From the NCBI RefSeq assembly GCF_022012295.1, contig NZ_JAKLTN010000001.1:1364001-1428000 (forward strand): a stretch of 64,000 nt of DNA, written 5' to 3'. The stretch is from Dechloromonas hankyongensis. Its GTDB lineage: Bacteria; Pseudomonadota; Gammaproteobacteria; Burkholderiales; Rhodocyclaceae. The position numbers and the translations under genes were made by a program. The notes below the pieces were generated by a model. It was not told the origin of the DNA. It ran no database searches and saw only the letters and a list, made by a program, of their open reading frames with translations. Numbering within the stretch: position 1 is the first letter of the stretch; each line of letters starts with the position of its first letter. This document shows, one piece after another, positions 1-8,675 of this stretch.

Positions 1-431
1 TCCTACGCTTTCAGCCGATCGAGGTCGGCGCCGAAATTCGCCTCGGCGAACGGCGGATAACGGCATTGCCGGTCGACCACACGGTGCCGGCAGTCGGCTA
101 TTGCCTCAATTCGGGCCAAGGAAGCCTGGTTTTTTCCGGCGATACGGGGCCCTGCGAGGCTTTCTGGCAGGCAGTCGCCCGAGTGCCGAATTTGCGCTAC
201 TTGCTGATCGAATGCGCCTTTTCGAATCGTGAATGCTCACTGGCCATGCTATCGAAACACATGTGTCCGCGCCTACTGGGCGACGAACTGCGCCGGCTCA
301 ATCGCCCCTGCGAGATATTCATAACGCATCTGAAGCCGGGGGAGGTTGAGCGGACGATGCTGGAGATCGAGAGCGGTCTGGGCGACTTTAATCTGGAAAT
401 GCTGCAGAACAACCAGTTGTTCGTGTTCTGA
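1..431 (+). CDS. Metallo-beta-lactamase-fold hydrolase, C-terminal part (possible class II cyclic-nucleotide phosphodiesterase)
   Basis: The reading frame is open from the left edge of the window (first full codon at 3) to TGA at 429-431, so only the C-terminal part, about 142 codons, is present. The fragment keeps late motifs of the metallo-beta-lactamase fold: a metal-ligand aspartate in FSGDTGP, a strand ending in LLIECAF, and a final histidine in FITHLKPGE. This arrangement resembles class II 3',5'-cyclic-nucleotide phosphodiesterases of the PDE1/CpdP type. The HxHxDH motif that would settle the family lies outside the window. The hydrolase fold is well supported; the substrate is a guess. 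The TTG at 66 is only an internal codon, because the frame and its homology-like sequence continue upstream of it. Confidence 0.65.
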   Translation, partial: LRFQPIEVGAEIRLGERRITALPVDHTVPAVGYCLNSGQGSLVFSGDTGPCEAFWQAVARVPNLRYLLIECAFSNRECSLAMLSKHMCPRLLGDELRRLNRPCEIFITHLKPGEVERTMLEIESGLGDFNLEMLQNNQLFVF

Positions 432-821
432 AACAAACACCTCAGGCCCTGACTCTTTGTTGTTCACCGAATCGGAGCTCTTTCGGGAAGATCTTTTCGG
501 TGCTCTGTGAAGTGATTTTGCAGCTCGCAACAAATCCGTTACTAAAATGTCCTCCTTTGAAGGTTTCTGTAGCCGTTGGCGTACAACGCGATATTCCTGC
601 CGTATCTCGTCAAGTTAAGGTGCCGAAAATTGTCATGTCGTACCGCCGGAAAAGGGGGGCGAGAGGAATTTTAGCTTTTCAATAGTGCGCCAATGCTTTG
701 AATAATAACGAGTTTTTACATATGTGGTGTCTTGTGTCATTTGTGTTTGAAAAGCTGGCATGGAATCTGTATTAGATTAGCCAAGCGGTTCTTCCCGCCT
801 TTTGCCTAAAAGGAGATTCAA
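432..821. other. 390-bp gap upstream of the pilin gene
   Basis: This is the only gap longer than 300 bases. It is visibly AT-richer than the flanking genes, especially from 690 on. I see no convincing gene in it: the short frame at 500-685 has no recognisable protein character and no ribosome binding site. The right end holds the sigma-54-type promoter (756-771) and the AGGAGA ribosome binding site (811-816) of the pilin gene. The rest may hold activator (PilR-like) sites, but I cannot identify one. Confidence 0.6.
756..771 (+). promoter_or_regulatory. Sigma-54 promoter (-24/-12) of the pilin gene
   Basis: TGGCATGGAATCTGTA matches the RpoN consensus TGGCAYG-N4-TTGCW at the -24 element and at the invariant G of the -12 element, but has T where C is usual in the -12 box. 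Spacing is correct. It lies about 50 bp before the pilin start codon. RpoN-PilR control of pilA is known in Pseudomonas and other bacteria; its use here is inference from the site and its position. Confidence 0.65.
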
Positions 822-1322
822 ATGAAGCGTGTTCAACAAGGTTTTACCCTGATCGAACTGATGATCGTTGTAGCTATCATCGGTATTTTGGCGGCAGTGG
901 CACTTCCTGCTTACCAGGACTATACGAAAAAAGCGAAAATGTCTGAAATCGTATTGGCTGCCAGCGGCTGTCGCACTTCCGTAACTGACGTTTATCAGTC
1001 CGCATCGGGCTCGTCTTCTGCTCCGTCGGGAGGGAATTGGGGTTGTGAAAGCGCTTCGCAGACCAGCAAGTACGTGAAGCAAATTTCGACCAACGAAAAC
1101 GGTGCGATTCGTGTTCAGATCAATGCTGGTATTGATCCCGGCCTTAACAATCAGTATGTTTACCTGATTCCGCAAGATAATAACGGTACAACTTTGACCA
1201 CCTCATCTATTCCGGTGCAAGTTGGTCAGTGGCAGTGCGGTGCGACTGATAATACCGTCTTGAAATATCTGCCGGGCTCTTGCAAGACGTCAGTTTCTTC
1301 TGCCGGTACGTACGCTCCCTAA
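822..1322 (+). CDS. pilA: Type IV major pilin (prepilin)
   Basis: The 166-residue protein starts with a short basic leader and a class III prepilin cleavage site, G7|F8, followed by the hydrophobic helix [20 protein letters not shown]. Glu at mature position +5 (E12), needed for methylation and assembly, is present. The globular domain has several cysteines (about residues 50, 75, 139 and 153), and the last pair could form the C-terminal disulfide loop typical of type IVa pilins. ATG at 822 has AGGAGA at 811-816. The gene stands alone behind a sigma-54-type promoter and in front of a strong terminator. A predicted pilin O-oligosaccharyltransferase follows directly, so the Ser/Thr-rich surface ([12 protein letters not shown] region) may be glycosylated. 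Product assignment is secure; the symbol is by family. Confidence 0.93.
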   Translation: MKRVQQGFTLIELMIVVAIIGILAAVALPAYQDYTKKAKMSEIVLAASGCRTSVTDVYQSASGSSSAPSGGNWGCESASQTSKYVKQISTNENGAIRVQINAGIDPGLNNQYVYLIPQDNNGTTLTTSSIPVQVGQWQCGATDNTVLKYLPGSCKTSVSSAGTYAP

Positions 1323-1345
1323 TCTGGCATAAAATGAATTCATAT

Positions 1346-1373
1346 AAAGGGTGTGCTATGCACACCCTTTTTT
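1346..1373 (+). terminator. Rho-independent terminator after the pilin gene
   Basis: AAAGGGTGTGC (1346-1356), a 3-nt loop, and GCACACCCTTT (1360-1370) form a perfect 11-bp stem that runs into TTTTTT. It lies 24 nt past the pilin stop codon. It also covers the upstream GTG at 1351 that would otherwise extend the next gene, which argues for the ATG at 1378 as that gene's start. Confidence 0.9.
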
Positions 1374-1377
1374 ATTT

Positions 1378-3057
1378 ATGACTAAAATACTTTGGTTGAT
1401 CGCGGGTGCCTGTTGCATTATTTCATGGCTAGTCCCAAATCACTATTATCCATGGGGGTCTTATTACAACGAAATTGCTGCTGTTTTTGCATTGATTTTC
1501 GCGGCGTCGGCACAGTTTATTTCCAGGAAAAATAGTTTCGCCTGCATACCTGTATCTGTGTGGGTGTTATTTGCGTTATCGCTTTATCCTTGGTTTCAAT
1601 ATTGTTTTGGTGGAGTCGAATTCATCGGTGACTCTGCTGTAGCGTCGCTTTACATTGTTGGCGCAGCATTTTCTTATTATCTGGGTGATGCTTTCATAAA
1701 AAATAATATTGGAACGTTTGATTTATTTTGTCGTGTTTTGGTTTTCGGTGGATTGGTTTCTGGGCTAATTGCAATACAGCAGTGGCTTCAGATGGATCCG
1801 TTGGGTATTTGGACAATAGAAGCTATGGGAGGTGGGCGATCAATTGGAAATATTGGCCAGCCAAATAATTTGGCCACGCTATGTTTGCTGGGTATTTTGG
1901 CCACGGTTTGGTTGGTGGAAATCGGGCGTATATCGTCTTTTGTTGGGTGGCTTGCAGTCTCTATTCTTGGGTTGGCGGTAGCCACCTCGCGCTCCCGCAC
2001 AGCTTTGCTGCAAATTCTGTTCGCAATTTTATTTGTTTGGCTTGTTTTGACTACAAAAAAGCTCAGGATAAAACAGTTCAGATTTTTAATCGCTTCATGT
2101 GGGTTATGTGTATTGCTGTGGTTTAGCTTGCCCAAGCTCAGCGAACTAATGTTTTTGTCGTCATCTGGAATGCTCAGGTCGGCCCAAGATCAAGGGCGTT
2201 TGAATATTTGGGCTTTGGCTTTGCATGCCATGCAAGAAATCCCTATGTCGGGATACGGTTGGCTGCAAATCGGTAAAATGCATGCACTCAATGCGGAGCG
2301 CTATGCAGAAACTCCATTTTTTGAGTATAGCCACAATTTCATATTAGATATGGTTCTTTGGAATGGGCCGGTTATCGGAGTGGTATTCTTAATCGGAATC
2401 GCAATCTGGTTTTATACGCGAATAAAAGCTAGACTGAATGCAGAAAGTGTAATCGTCATTGCAATGATAGGATTGGTAGGCGTCCATTCACTACTGGAAT
2501 TCCCGCTTTATTACGCTTACTTTCTATTTCCAATTATGTTTATCGCAGGCATGGTTGAAGGTGAATATGCTCAGGAAGGCGGGAGGGGCGCGGAGTTGGT
2601 AATTTTTTCCTTTGCTGTGTTGGCGGTGAGTGGGTTCGGGTTGCTTCTTGTTGATTATGCTCGCGTTGAAAGCGAGTATAGGTACCTACGCATGATTAGT
2701 GCGGGTTTTGCTCCAAATGAGCGAGTAGATGAAATTCAGGATATTCGTCTCCTTACCCAGTGGAAAGGATTTTTTAAGTTTGGAAAATCAACAGCAACAC
2801 CCAATATGTCTGCGGATGAGTTAAATGGCATGGAAAAAATTGCACATCGATTTCCATTTCCACCTGCACTATTTAGATATTCAATTGCGTTGCTATTAAA
2901 TGATCAACCCGACAAGGCAGATATCGAATTGAAAAGGTTGCGTAATATGCATGGCCACGAGCGTTACCTTGAGGCGCTAGATGCTTTGGCTGTTATGCGG
3001 CCACAGTTTCCTCAAGTGGCTCGCTATTTGGATGGGGTGGGAGCTCGAAATAGGTAA
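1378..3057 (+). CDS. PglL/PilO-type O-oligosaccharyltransferase (Wzy_C family)
   Basis: A 559-residue polytopic membrane protein with about a dozen hydrophobic segments in its first 440 residues and a soluble C-terminal tail. An N-terminal PglL-like region carries a GNIGQPNNLA motif near residue 160. The Wzy_C part has FEYSHNFILD with His319, at the position of the essential histidine of PglL-type ligases. Such enzymes transfer lipid-linked glycans to pilin serines in the periplasm, and the location directly after pilA fits pilin glycosylation. The start is set at ATG 1378, because the upstream GTG (1351) lies in the terminator stem of pilA. No good ribosome binding site is visible and its promoter is unclear. 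The gene is strikingly AT-rich compared with the GC-rich genes to its right, suggesting horizontal acquisition together with pilA. Confidence 0.82.
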   Translation: MTKILWLIAGACCIISWLVPNHYYPWGSYYNEIAAVFALIFAASAQFISRKNSFACIPVSVWVLFALSLYPWFQYCFGGVEFIGDSAVASLYIVGAAFSYYLGDAFIKNNIGTFDLFCRVLVFGGLVSGLIAIQQWLQMDPLGIWTIEAMGGGRSIGNIGQPNNLATLCLLGILATVWLVEIGRISSFVGWLAVSILGLAVATSRSRTALLQILFAILFVWLVLTTKKLRIKQFRFLIASCGLCVLLWFSLPKLSELMFLSSSGMLRSAQDQGRLNIWALALHAMQEIPMSGYGWLQIGKMHALNAERYAETPFFEYSHNFILDMVLWNGPVIGVVFLIGIAIWFYTRIKARLNAESVIVIAMIGLVGVHSLLEFPLYYAYFLFPIMFIAGMVEGEYAQEGGRGAELVIFSFAVLAVSGFGLLLVDYARVESEYRYLRMISAGFAPNERVDEIQDIRLLTQWKGFFKFGKSTATPNMSADELNGMEKIAHRFPFPPALFRYSIALLLNDQPDKADIELKRLRNMHGHERYLEALDALAVMRPQFPQVARYLDGVGARNR

Positions 3058-3066
3058 CTCAACGGT

Positions 3067-4530
3067 TCAATGTATGTGTTGTTTGAACCAAGGTTTGAGA
3101 ATTTCTGGTAACTGTGCGATCGCTAAAGAATGACGACTGCGAATCCAGGCAGTCACCACTTCATGATTGTTATTCCCTGGGGTAATTGAAAGTATTTCTT
3201 CCGCTGTTACATAATCATTTATTTTTCCGAGAATATCCTGCAATCGAGTTAGGGTGACGAAGTAGTGGGTCTGTTTTTTTGATAGTGATTTGGCGAAACA
3301 AAACTCCAACGTATAACGTAATTTTTTGAATGCGATACGCATGTTGTGGCGTTCGCTCGGCGTCAGTTCGGCGTGGCGGATGGCCAATTTGCGTGCCTTG
3401 CGGGCGTGCCGGGCTATTTGCTGACGGGCAAAGTCGGCCAGCGGGATGGGAAGGGTTTGGCCGACTGTATAGACGGCGGCAGTGAATTCGAGCAGCAGGC
3501 GCGGGTATTCGTCTACGGCGAGCAGGGCGATTACCGCTTTGCGAGCGCTTTGAGCCTTTCGTTGTGCACTTTTACGCAGGCGCTTGATGTCCTTGTCGTT
3601 CGGAAAGGCGGTGACGATGGGGGGCAGGGTTTCTTCGAGGAAGACATCCCAGTTGCGCGCTTCGCCAAGCGCGCTGCCTAAGGTTTGCCAAGTCTGGCCA
3701 TAAATGGTGACAAATTCCGAGGGGAGCACCGGAGCGAACAGTTTGATCGCCGAGCGCAGGCGGCGCAGGGCGACGCGGGCCTGGTGGACGAATTCGGGAT
3801 CCTTGCTGGTGAGCAGGCCTTGCTCGTTTCGCTGGAAGTGTTCCAGGCAGTTCAGGGCGATGCAGCGGAAGGCTTCGACCGGGGTCTGGTCGGCATGGAC
3901 GGCCGGCGGCTTGGCCTTGAACGGGTGCAACGGGGTGTCGAGGAACAGGTTGTAGCCGCGTTCGGCCTTGCTGGCGATGGCCGGGAGCAGGTGATGGTCG
4001 CCCTGCAACTGGCGGGTCAGCCAGAAGATGTCGTCGACCTTGCCGGAGATCAGTTCGAGTTCTATTTCACATAGGGGCAAACGCTTACCACGGCTCTCGA
4101 TCCAGCCGCGGTCGATGGCCAGTTCGATCAGCGATTCGCCAAACGGGACATGCCAGATCTGGCGCTTGAAATCGGTGGTGAACACCGGCTCCAACTGATC
4201 GATACGCGCTTCAAGGAAGCTGCGGAACTCGGCATTGTCGACATGGCTGAAATCGAAAGTGCCCGGTGTGGCCTGGGTTTCCCATTCGCTGCGCATGGCC
4301 AGGCCGCCGCTGGCGGGCTCGGCGGACTTGACGGTACACAGCCATTGCCAGCCTTTCTTGCGGAAACGGACGGCGACGCGGCGTTTGTGCAGTTCGAGCT
4401 TGGGTGTGTCGAAGTAGGTGTTGAGCAGGTGTTGGCGTTGGGCCGGAATGTTGGCGAGCAGCGGGTGCTTGGCGAGTTGCCGGGCTGCCTTCGGGCTCAA
4501 CTGCAGCTTGAGTTCGATTTCGGTGCTCAT
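3067..4530 (-). CDS. CYTH and CHAD domain protein (YgiF-like inorganic triphosphatase)
   Basis: 487 residues. The N-terminal CYTH domain (about 1-200) opens with the signature ExExK as E4-I-E6-L-K8. Its basic and acidic tunnel residues follow (for example RFRKKGW and CEIELEL). The C-terminal CHAD domain (about 215-480) is a helical region rich in conserved His, Arg and Lys (VHQARVALRRLRSAIK, NMRIAFKKLRYTLEF). CYTH enzymes hydrolyse inorganic triphosphate; CHAD domains bind polyphosphate. The architecture equals E. coli YgiF. It starts 3 nt after the stop of the upstream LapD-like gene, so both are probably cotranscribed. A functional link to the Lap system is not obvious. The 3' end converges on pglL. 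Confidence 0.88.
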   Translation of the reverse strand: MSTEIELKLQLSPKAARQLAKHPLLANIPAQRQHLLNTYFDTPKLELHKRRVAVRFRKKGWQWLCTVKSAEPASGGLAMRSEWETQATPGTFDFSHVDNAEFRSFLEARIDQLEPVFTTDFKRQIWHVPFGESLIELAIDRGWIESRGKRLPLCEIELELISGKVDDIFWLTRQLQGDHHLLPAIASKAERGYNLFLDTPLHPFKAKPPAVHADQTPVEAFRCIALNCLEHFQRNEQGLLTSKDPEFVHQARVALRRLRSAIKLFAPVLPSEFVTIYGQTWQTLGSALGEARNWDVFLEETLPPIVTAFPNDKDIKRLRKSAQRKAQSARKAVIALLAVDEYPRLLLEFTAAVYTVGQTLPIPLADFARQQIARHARKARKLAIRHAELTPSERHNMRIAFKKLRYTLEFCFAKSLSKKQTHYFVTLTRLQDILGKINDYVTAEEILSITPGNNNHEVVTAWIRSRHSLAIAQLPEILKPWFKQHIH

Positions 4531-4533
4531 CGC

Positions 4534-6447
4534 TCAGCTCCGCGGTACCGCCGGGCCGGTGGCGCCGTCGAAGCCCAGTTCGGGCAGGGTGGCGAGTTCG
4601 GCCTGCGTCTGGACGCCTTCGGCGATGACGGTCAGGCCGATGTTGTGGGCGATGCTGCACAAGCCCTTCAGGAAAGCCTGGTTGCCGCTTTGGCTGTCGA
4701 TGGCGCGGATGAAGCTGCCGTCTACCTTCAGGTAATCCAGCCCCATGCCGTGCAGGCGGCCGATTTCGCTGAACTGGCGGCCGAAGTGCTCGATGCCGAG
4801 GCGGCAGCCGAGCGGTCGCAGCGCGTCGCAGAAGGCCTGGAAGGCCGGGAAATGCTGGAAGACGCCGACCTCGGAAATTTCCAGCCACAGGCGGGGGGCT
4901 AGCTCCTTGCGGCTGCCGATCAGGGCCAACAGGCGGGCACGGAAGGCGGCGTCGATGATCGACTCGCCGGACAGATTGACTGCCACGGCGGAAGCGCCGG
5001 CGGCGATGCGTTCGAGGGCGAGGCGGGCGGCGGCGAGGTCAAGCTCGGCGGTCATCGCCAGGCGTGAGGCCATCGGCATGAAGCTGCCGGCGGCCAGCCA
5101 TTCGCCATCTTCGGCGGCCTGCAGGCGGAGCGGGCATTCGAGATGCAGCAGCTGGCCGCCGCTGCCGGCGACCGGGAATTCGATCAGGCGCAGGCGTTGC
5201 GAACGGATGGCGCCATCGAGCAGTTTCTTCCAGTCCGCGTTCGAGCTGGCCTGCTGGTCGCTCTGGTTGTCGGCCTGCTGCCAGGCCAGACCGCTCTGAT
5301 TTTCGGCCGCAGCCAGCGCGGTATCCAGGCGCGACAGCAAATGGCCGACCGCGTGGCCGTGCAAATAAGTGCTGGAAGCGATGTGGCCGATGCGCTCGCT
5401 GTCGATCAGGCCGGCCGCGACGAGGTCGTTGAGCAGGCGGAGCAGTTTTTCGGCGAACCGAGCGGCGTCCGGTACACCGGGAAGGAGCAGGGCGAAATCG
5501 GCACCGTTGAGGCGGGCTGCCGCGGCGTTCGGATTTTCGCCAACGATGCCGACCAGGGCTTGGCCGACGCGACGCAACAGTTCGTCCGCCATCTCGCGGC
5601 CGGCGCGCCGGTTGATGCCGGCCAGGTCGGCCAGGCGGAGCAGGAGCAGGGTGCCGTGTGGTGCCGCATCGTCGTCGCTGAGGGCGGAGGCGAGCTGGTT
5701 CATGAAGAAGGCACGGTTGGCGAGGCCGGTCAGCGCGTCGAGGTTGGCTTCGCGGCGCACCTGTTCGAGGCGGGCGGCTTCTTCTGCAAACATCGCCTGC
5801 AGGCGGTCGACCATGGCGTTCATGGCGCCGGCCACGCTTTTCAGTTCCGGGGTTGTCGGCTCGGCGATGCTGATGAAGCGCCGTTCGCTGATCGCCTGCG
5901 CCTGGCCGACGACGGCGTCGAGCGGCCGCTTGATCCGGCGCAGCAGCTGCATGCCGAGCAGGCCCATCAGGCCGCCGGCGACGGTGAACCAGCCGAGCAG
6001 CTTGAAGGCGCCGCTCCACAACTCCTGGTAGGCAAAGTGGCTGTGACTGACCAGTTCGATGGTGGCGAACTGGTTCCAGCCGTTGTTGATCTGCGCGTGG
6101 CCGGGCGCCGATGGGATGGGGAAGAGATGGACGAACCAGTCCGGGACGTTGCCGGCGAGTGGCGGGCTGGTCTTTTCGATCATGGTCTTGCCATCCGGGT
6201 CGGTCAGGCGGACGACGGCGTACTGGCCGCTGTCGGCGAGGGCGGCGACTTGCAGTTCGATGGTCACCGGGTCCTTGTCGAGTTGCGAGATGGCCAGGGC
6301 GAGCGATGCGGCGTTGTCGTTGTTCTTGATCGCCAGTTGCTGTTCCAGGTAGTGGCGCGCCGTCAGCATGCTGGCCAGGAAGCTGCCGGCAAAGGCGATG
6401 ACGGTGCTGGCGATGACCGCCAGCCAGATTTGTCGGAAAAGGGACAT
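4534..6447 (-). CDS. lapD: LapD-like inner-membrane c-di-GMP receptor with degenerate GGDEF-EAL domains
   Basis: 637 residues: a transmembrane helix (about 10-30), a periplasmic LapD/MoxY-type domain with the GW...HSHFAYQELW segment, a second helix (about 150-170), HAMP, GGDEF and EAL. The GGDEF signature is reduced to NGADF, and the EAL signature reads ECP within HLECPLRL, so neither cyclase nor phosphodiesterase activity is expected. This is the hallmark of LapD, which senses c-di-GMP through its EAL domain and holds LapG in the periplasm. lapG lies 11 nt upstream in the same operon, strongly supporting the assignment. When c-di-GMP is low, LapD would release LapG to cut a surface adhesin; no adhesin gene is in this window. 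The C-terminus keeps the FDGATGP motif common in this family. Confidence 0.88.
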   Translation of the reverse strand: MSLFRQIWLAVIASTVIAFAGSFLASMLTARHYLEQQLAIKNNDNAASLALAISQLDKDPVTIELQVAALADSGQYAVVRLTDPDGKTMIEKTSPPLAGNVPDWFVHLFPIPSAPGHAQINNGWNQFATIELVSHSHFAYQELWSGAFKLLGWFTVAGGLMGLLGMQLLRRIKRPLDAVVGQAQAISERRFISIAEPTTPELKSVAGAMNAMVDRLQAMFAEEAARLEQVRREANLDALTGLANRAFFMNQLASALSDDDAAPHGTLLLLRLADLAGINRRAGREMADELLRRVGQALVGIVGENPNAAAARLNGADFALLLPGVPDAARFAEKLLRLLNDLVAAGLIDSERIGHIASSTYLHGHAVGHLLSRLDTALAAAENQSGLAWQQADNQSDQQASSNADWKKLLDGAIRSQRLRLIEFPVAGSGGQLLHLECPLRLQAAEDGEWLAAGSFMPMASRLAMTAELDLAAARLALERIAAGASAVAVNLSGESIIDAAFRARLLALIGSRKELAPRLWLEISEVGVFQHFPAFQAFCDALRPLGCRLGIEHFGRQFSEIGRLHGMGLDYLKVDGSFIRAIDSQSGNQAFLKGLCSIAHNIGLTVIAEGVQTQAELATLPELGFDGATGPAVPRS

Positions 6448-6458
6448 GTTCGATTACC

Positions 6459-7133
6459 TCACTGGAAGCCTTCGGCGCGCGCCCGGGCCAGCAGGTCCTG
6501 CCAGCGGGACAGGTTGCTCTTGCTCGATGTATTGCCGGTGCCCATCCACAGGCCGGCGCCGTTGAAACTGAAAATTGGCAGGAGGTCGTTCCGCTTCGAG
6601 GCGGGGACGAGATTGCCGTTCAAATTGTCGAGAATGATCGGGTCGGCAGTCGGTGTCGGGTAGTAGGCGAGCACCATGTGGGCGACCTGTAGGGTCGTGC
6701 CCTGGTTGCTCTGCACGGCCTTGACATAGACCAGGCGCAGCTTGTTGACCGGGATGCCCAGTTCGAGCAGCGAGTAGTACTTGGCGATCGAGTAATCTTC
6801 GCAATCGCCGCGGCCCTGGCCGATCACTTCGATGGGCGTTGCCCAATAGTCGCTCTGGCCCCAGATCGACATGTCATCGTCGAAGGCGATGTGCTGGTTG
6901 AAGAAGTCGTTGACCCGTTTGAGCTTGTCGTTGTCCGACATCCCTTTGCCGCTACCGACAAGCTGCTGCCATTCGCGCAGCAGCGACACCTGGTTTTGCC
7001 CGAAGCGGCTGGTCAGCAGTTGCTGCAGTCTTTCGAAATCCCAGCCCAGTGCGGCCGGCAGGCCATTCAGCCACAGGCTGACGATGACAGCGGCGGCGAT
7101 CAGTTGGCGGAAAACGAGGGGGCGGTTAGGCAA
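6459..7133 (-). CDS. lapG: LapG-like periplasmic cysteine protease (transglutaminase-like, BTLCP)
   Basis: 224 residues with an N-terminal hydrophobic export signal (about 8-29). The catalytic triad of the bacterial transglutaminase-like cysteine proteinases is visible: C111 in GRGDCEDY, H152 in QVAHMVL and D169 in IILDNLNG. Acidic residues around the active site (D110, E112, D113) match the calcium-binding region known in LapG. LapG cleaves LapA-type adhesins at a di-alanine site near the N-terminus and is sequestered by LapD when c-di-GMP is high. It is followed 11 nt later by lapD. The response-regulator gene upstream on the same strand is separated by about 150 bp, so the promoter may lie in that gap. 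Confidence 0.9.
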   Translation of the reverse strand: MPNRPLVFRQLIAAAVIVSLWLNGLPAALGWDFERLQQLLTSRFGQNQVSLLREWQQLVGSGKGMSDNDKLKRVNDFFNQHIAFDDDMSIWGQSDYWATPIEVIGQGRGDCEDYSIAKYYSLLELGIPVNKLRLVYVKAVQSNQGTTLQVAHMVLAYYPTPTADPIILDNLNGNLVPASKRNDLLPIFSFNGAGLWMGTGNTSSKSNLSRWQDLLARARAEGFQ

Positions 7134-7282
7134 TGGCGGACGTCGGAGCGTGGCGTATCACGGGATTGGACACAACAGCGGGGCACGGGCGGTACGACAA
7201 ATGCGCCGGAATTATCCCTCATGGCCGGGAAAAAAGGGGGCCTCGCCCTGTGCGGGGCAGGAAGCCGGATTCCGACGCCTGC

Positions 7283-7990
7283 CTAGGTGCTGCTGGCGAC
7301 CTCGGCGACGAAGACGTAGCCCTGCGAGCGCAAGGTCCTGATGAAACTGCTGCCGTCCGCCTGTTGGCCGAGGGCACGGCGGATCTGGCTGACGTGTACG
7401 TCGATGATCCGGTCGTAGGGCATGTATTCGCGATTGAGGACACGCGACAGGTGTTCGCGCGACAGCGGCTCGAAGGGGTGTTCGAGGAAGGCGAGCAGCA
7501 ACGCGTAACCGGGGCCGCCGAGCGTGGGTGAGGCATTGTCGGGGCGCGTCAGTTGGCGGGTTGCCGTGTCCAGGGTCCATTCGCCGAAGTGCAGTCGGCG
7601 CGGTTCGCTGCGGGGCGTTGGGGCACTGCGCCGGGTGCGCCGCAGCAACCCGCGGACGCGGGCGAGCAATTCACGCATGGTGCATGACTTGGGCAGGAAG
7701 TCGTCGGCGCCGAGTTCGATGCCGGTGATGCGCTGGCTTTCGTCGGAACCGGTGGCGTGGATGAGGACGGGCAGGTCGGAGGTCTGCCGCAACTGGCGCA
7801 GCAAGTCGAGGCCGTCGCCATCGGGCAGGCTGAGGTCGAGGATGATGATGTCCGGCGCGTGATCCAGTTGCTGCCACACGGCGGCACCGGGCGCGGCGTG
7901 GATGCTGTCGATGCCGGCGGCGGCCAGCGCCGAACTCAGCAGGTGGCGTGAGTCGGAATCACCGTCAACGATAAGCGCGGTCTGGCGCAT
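7283..7990 (-). CDS. OmpR/KdpE-family response regulator
   Basis: 235 residues. The receiver domain (about 1-120) has D52 in IIILDLSLPDG as the likely phosphoacceptor and a lysine in DDFLPKS. The acidic pair near residue 9 is DGD rather than the usual DD, which may affect Mg2+ binding. A winged-helix DNA-binding domain follows (about 135-230) with YDRIIDVHVSQIRR and a terminal SQGYVFV hairpin. No histidine kinase gene adjoins it, so it is an orphan here. It precedes lapG-lapD on the same strand and could regulate them, but the gap is about 150 bp and no site is identifiable. Confidence 0.88.
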   Translation of the reverse strand: MRQTALIVDGDSDSRHLLSSALAAAGIDSIHAAPGAAVWQQLDHAPDIIILDLSLPDGDGLDLLRQLRQTSDLPVLIHATGSDESQRITGIELGADDFLPKSCTMRELLARVRGLLRRTRRSAPTPRSEPRRLHFGEWTLDTATRQLTRPDNASPTLGGPGYALLLAFLEHPFEPLSREHLSRVLNREYMPYDRIIDVHVSQIRRALGQQADGSSFIRTLRSQGYVFVAEVASST

Positions 7991-8183
7991 GGTTTGTTGT
8001 TATGTCGCCCGGAAAACGCCGATTGTAATCGAATGCCGGCCCGGTGATGCAAATGGAATTTTTGGGTGGCGTGCTGGAGAAAAGCCAGGACAAGCCGCCG
8101 GCCGGTGCCTCTGCCGGCTTGTGGCAGAATCGGGGAAAATGTCGGCAGGTTTGTCGCCTGTCGATGCCTACAAGGGGGAAAAC

Positions 8184-8675
8184 ATGGGTTGGCCGATCAC
8201 GATACGGAAATTGCTGGGGGGACTGGCGGTGGCGGCGCTGGCACTGACCGCAAGTGCTCAGGAGGCGCGCCCGCTGATCAAGGGGCAGACGCTCTACCTG
8301 CCCATCTACTCGCACATGCTGTACGGCAACCTGGGCAAGAGCGGCAAGGCTTCCTACGTTCTGCTCTCGGCCCTGGTCAGCGTCCGCAATACCGATGCCA
8401 AGCGCCCCCTGCGTGTCCTGTCGGCCAGGTATTTCGACACCAACGGCAAGCTGCTGGCCGAGCGCGTGCCGACGCCGATGCTGATTCCGCCGCTGGGCAC
8501 GCTGGAATTGTTCGTCGAACTGAACGATGCATCCGGCGGCTCGGGCGCCAACTTCATCATCAAGTGGGATGCCGAGCAGCCGATCAATCCGCCTTTGGTC
8601 GAGTCGCTCCATGCCAACATGGACGGCGGCAAGGCGGTGATCTTCACGACCCAATCGATACCGCTGGCTGAATGA
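8184..8675 (+). CDS. Exported DUF3124 protein
   Basis: The 163-residue product begins at ATG 8184, preceded by AAGGGGGA at 8172-8179. An open frame extends upstream to 7902 but it runs antisense through the response-regulator start and lacks protein character. A signal peptide is evident (hydrophobic core, then TASAQ/E near residue 25). The mature part has the DUF3124 pattern, starting [12 protein letters not shown] and containing SVRNTD and [10 protein letters not shown]. The function of DUF3124 is unknown. Its stop overlaps the start of the potassium channel gene by four bases (ATGA), so the two are translationally coupled and may work together at the membrane. Confidence 0.8.
   Translation: MGWPITIRKLLGGLAVAALALTASAQEARPLIKGQTLYLPIYSHMLYGNLGKSGKASYVLLSALVSVRNTDAKRPLRVLSARYFDTNGKLLAERVPTPMLIPPLGTLELFVELNDASGGSGANFIIKWDAEQPINPPLVESLHANMDGGKAVIFTTQSIPLAE

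Noticed and set aside
500..685. Possible 61-residue gene in the gap before pilA
   Set aside because: No ribosome binding site, no homology-like features, and unrelated composition.
3064..3089. GGTTCAA..TTGAACC inverted repeat between pglL and the CYTH-CHAD gene as a terminator
   Set aside because: Seven pairs with a 12-nt loop and no T-run; too weak to call.
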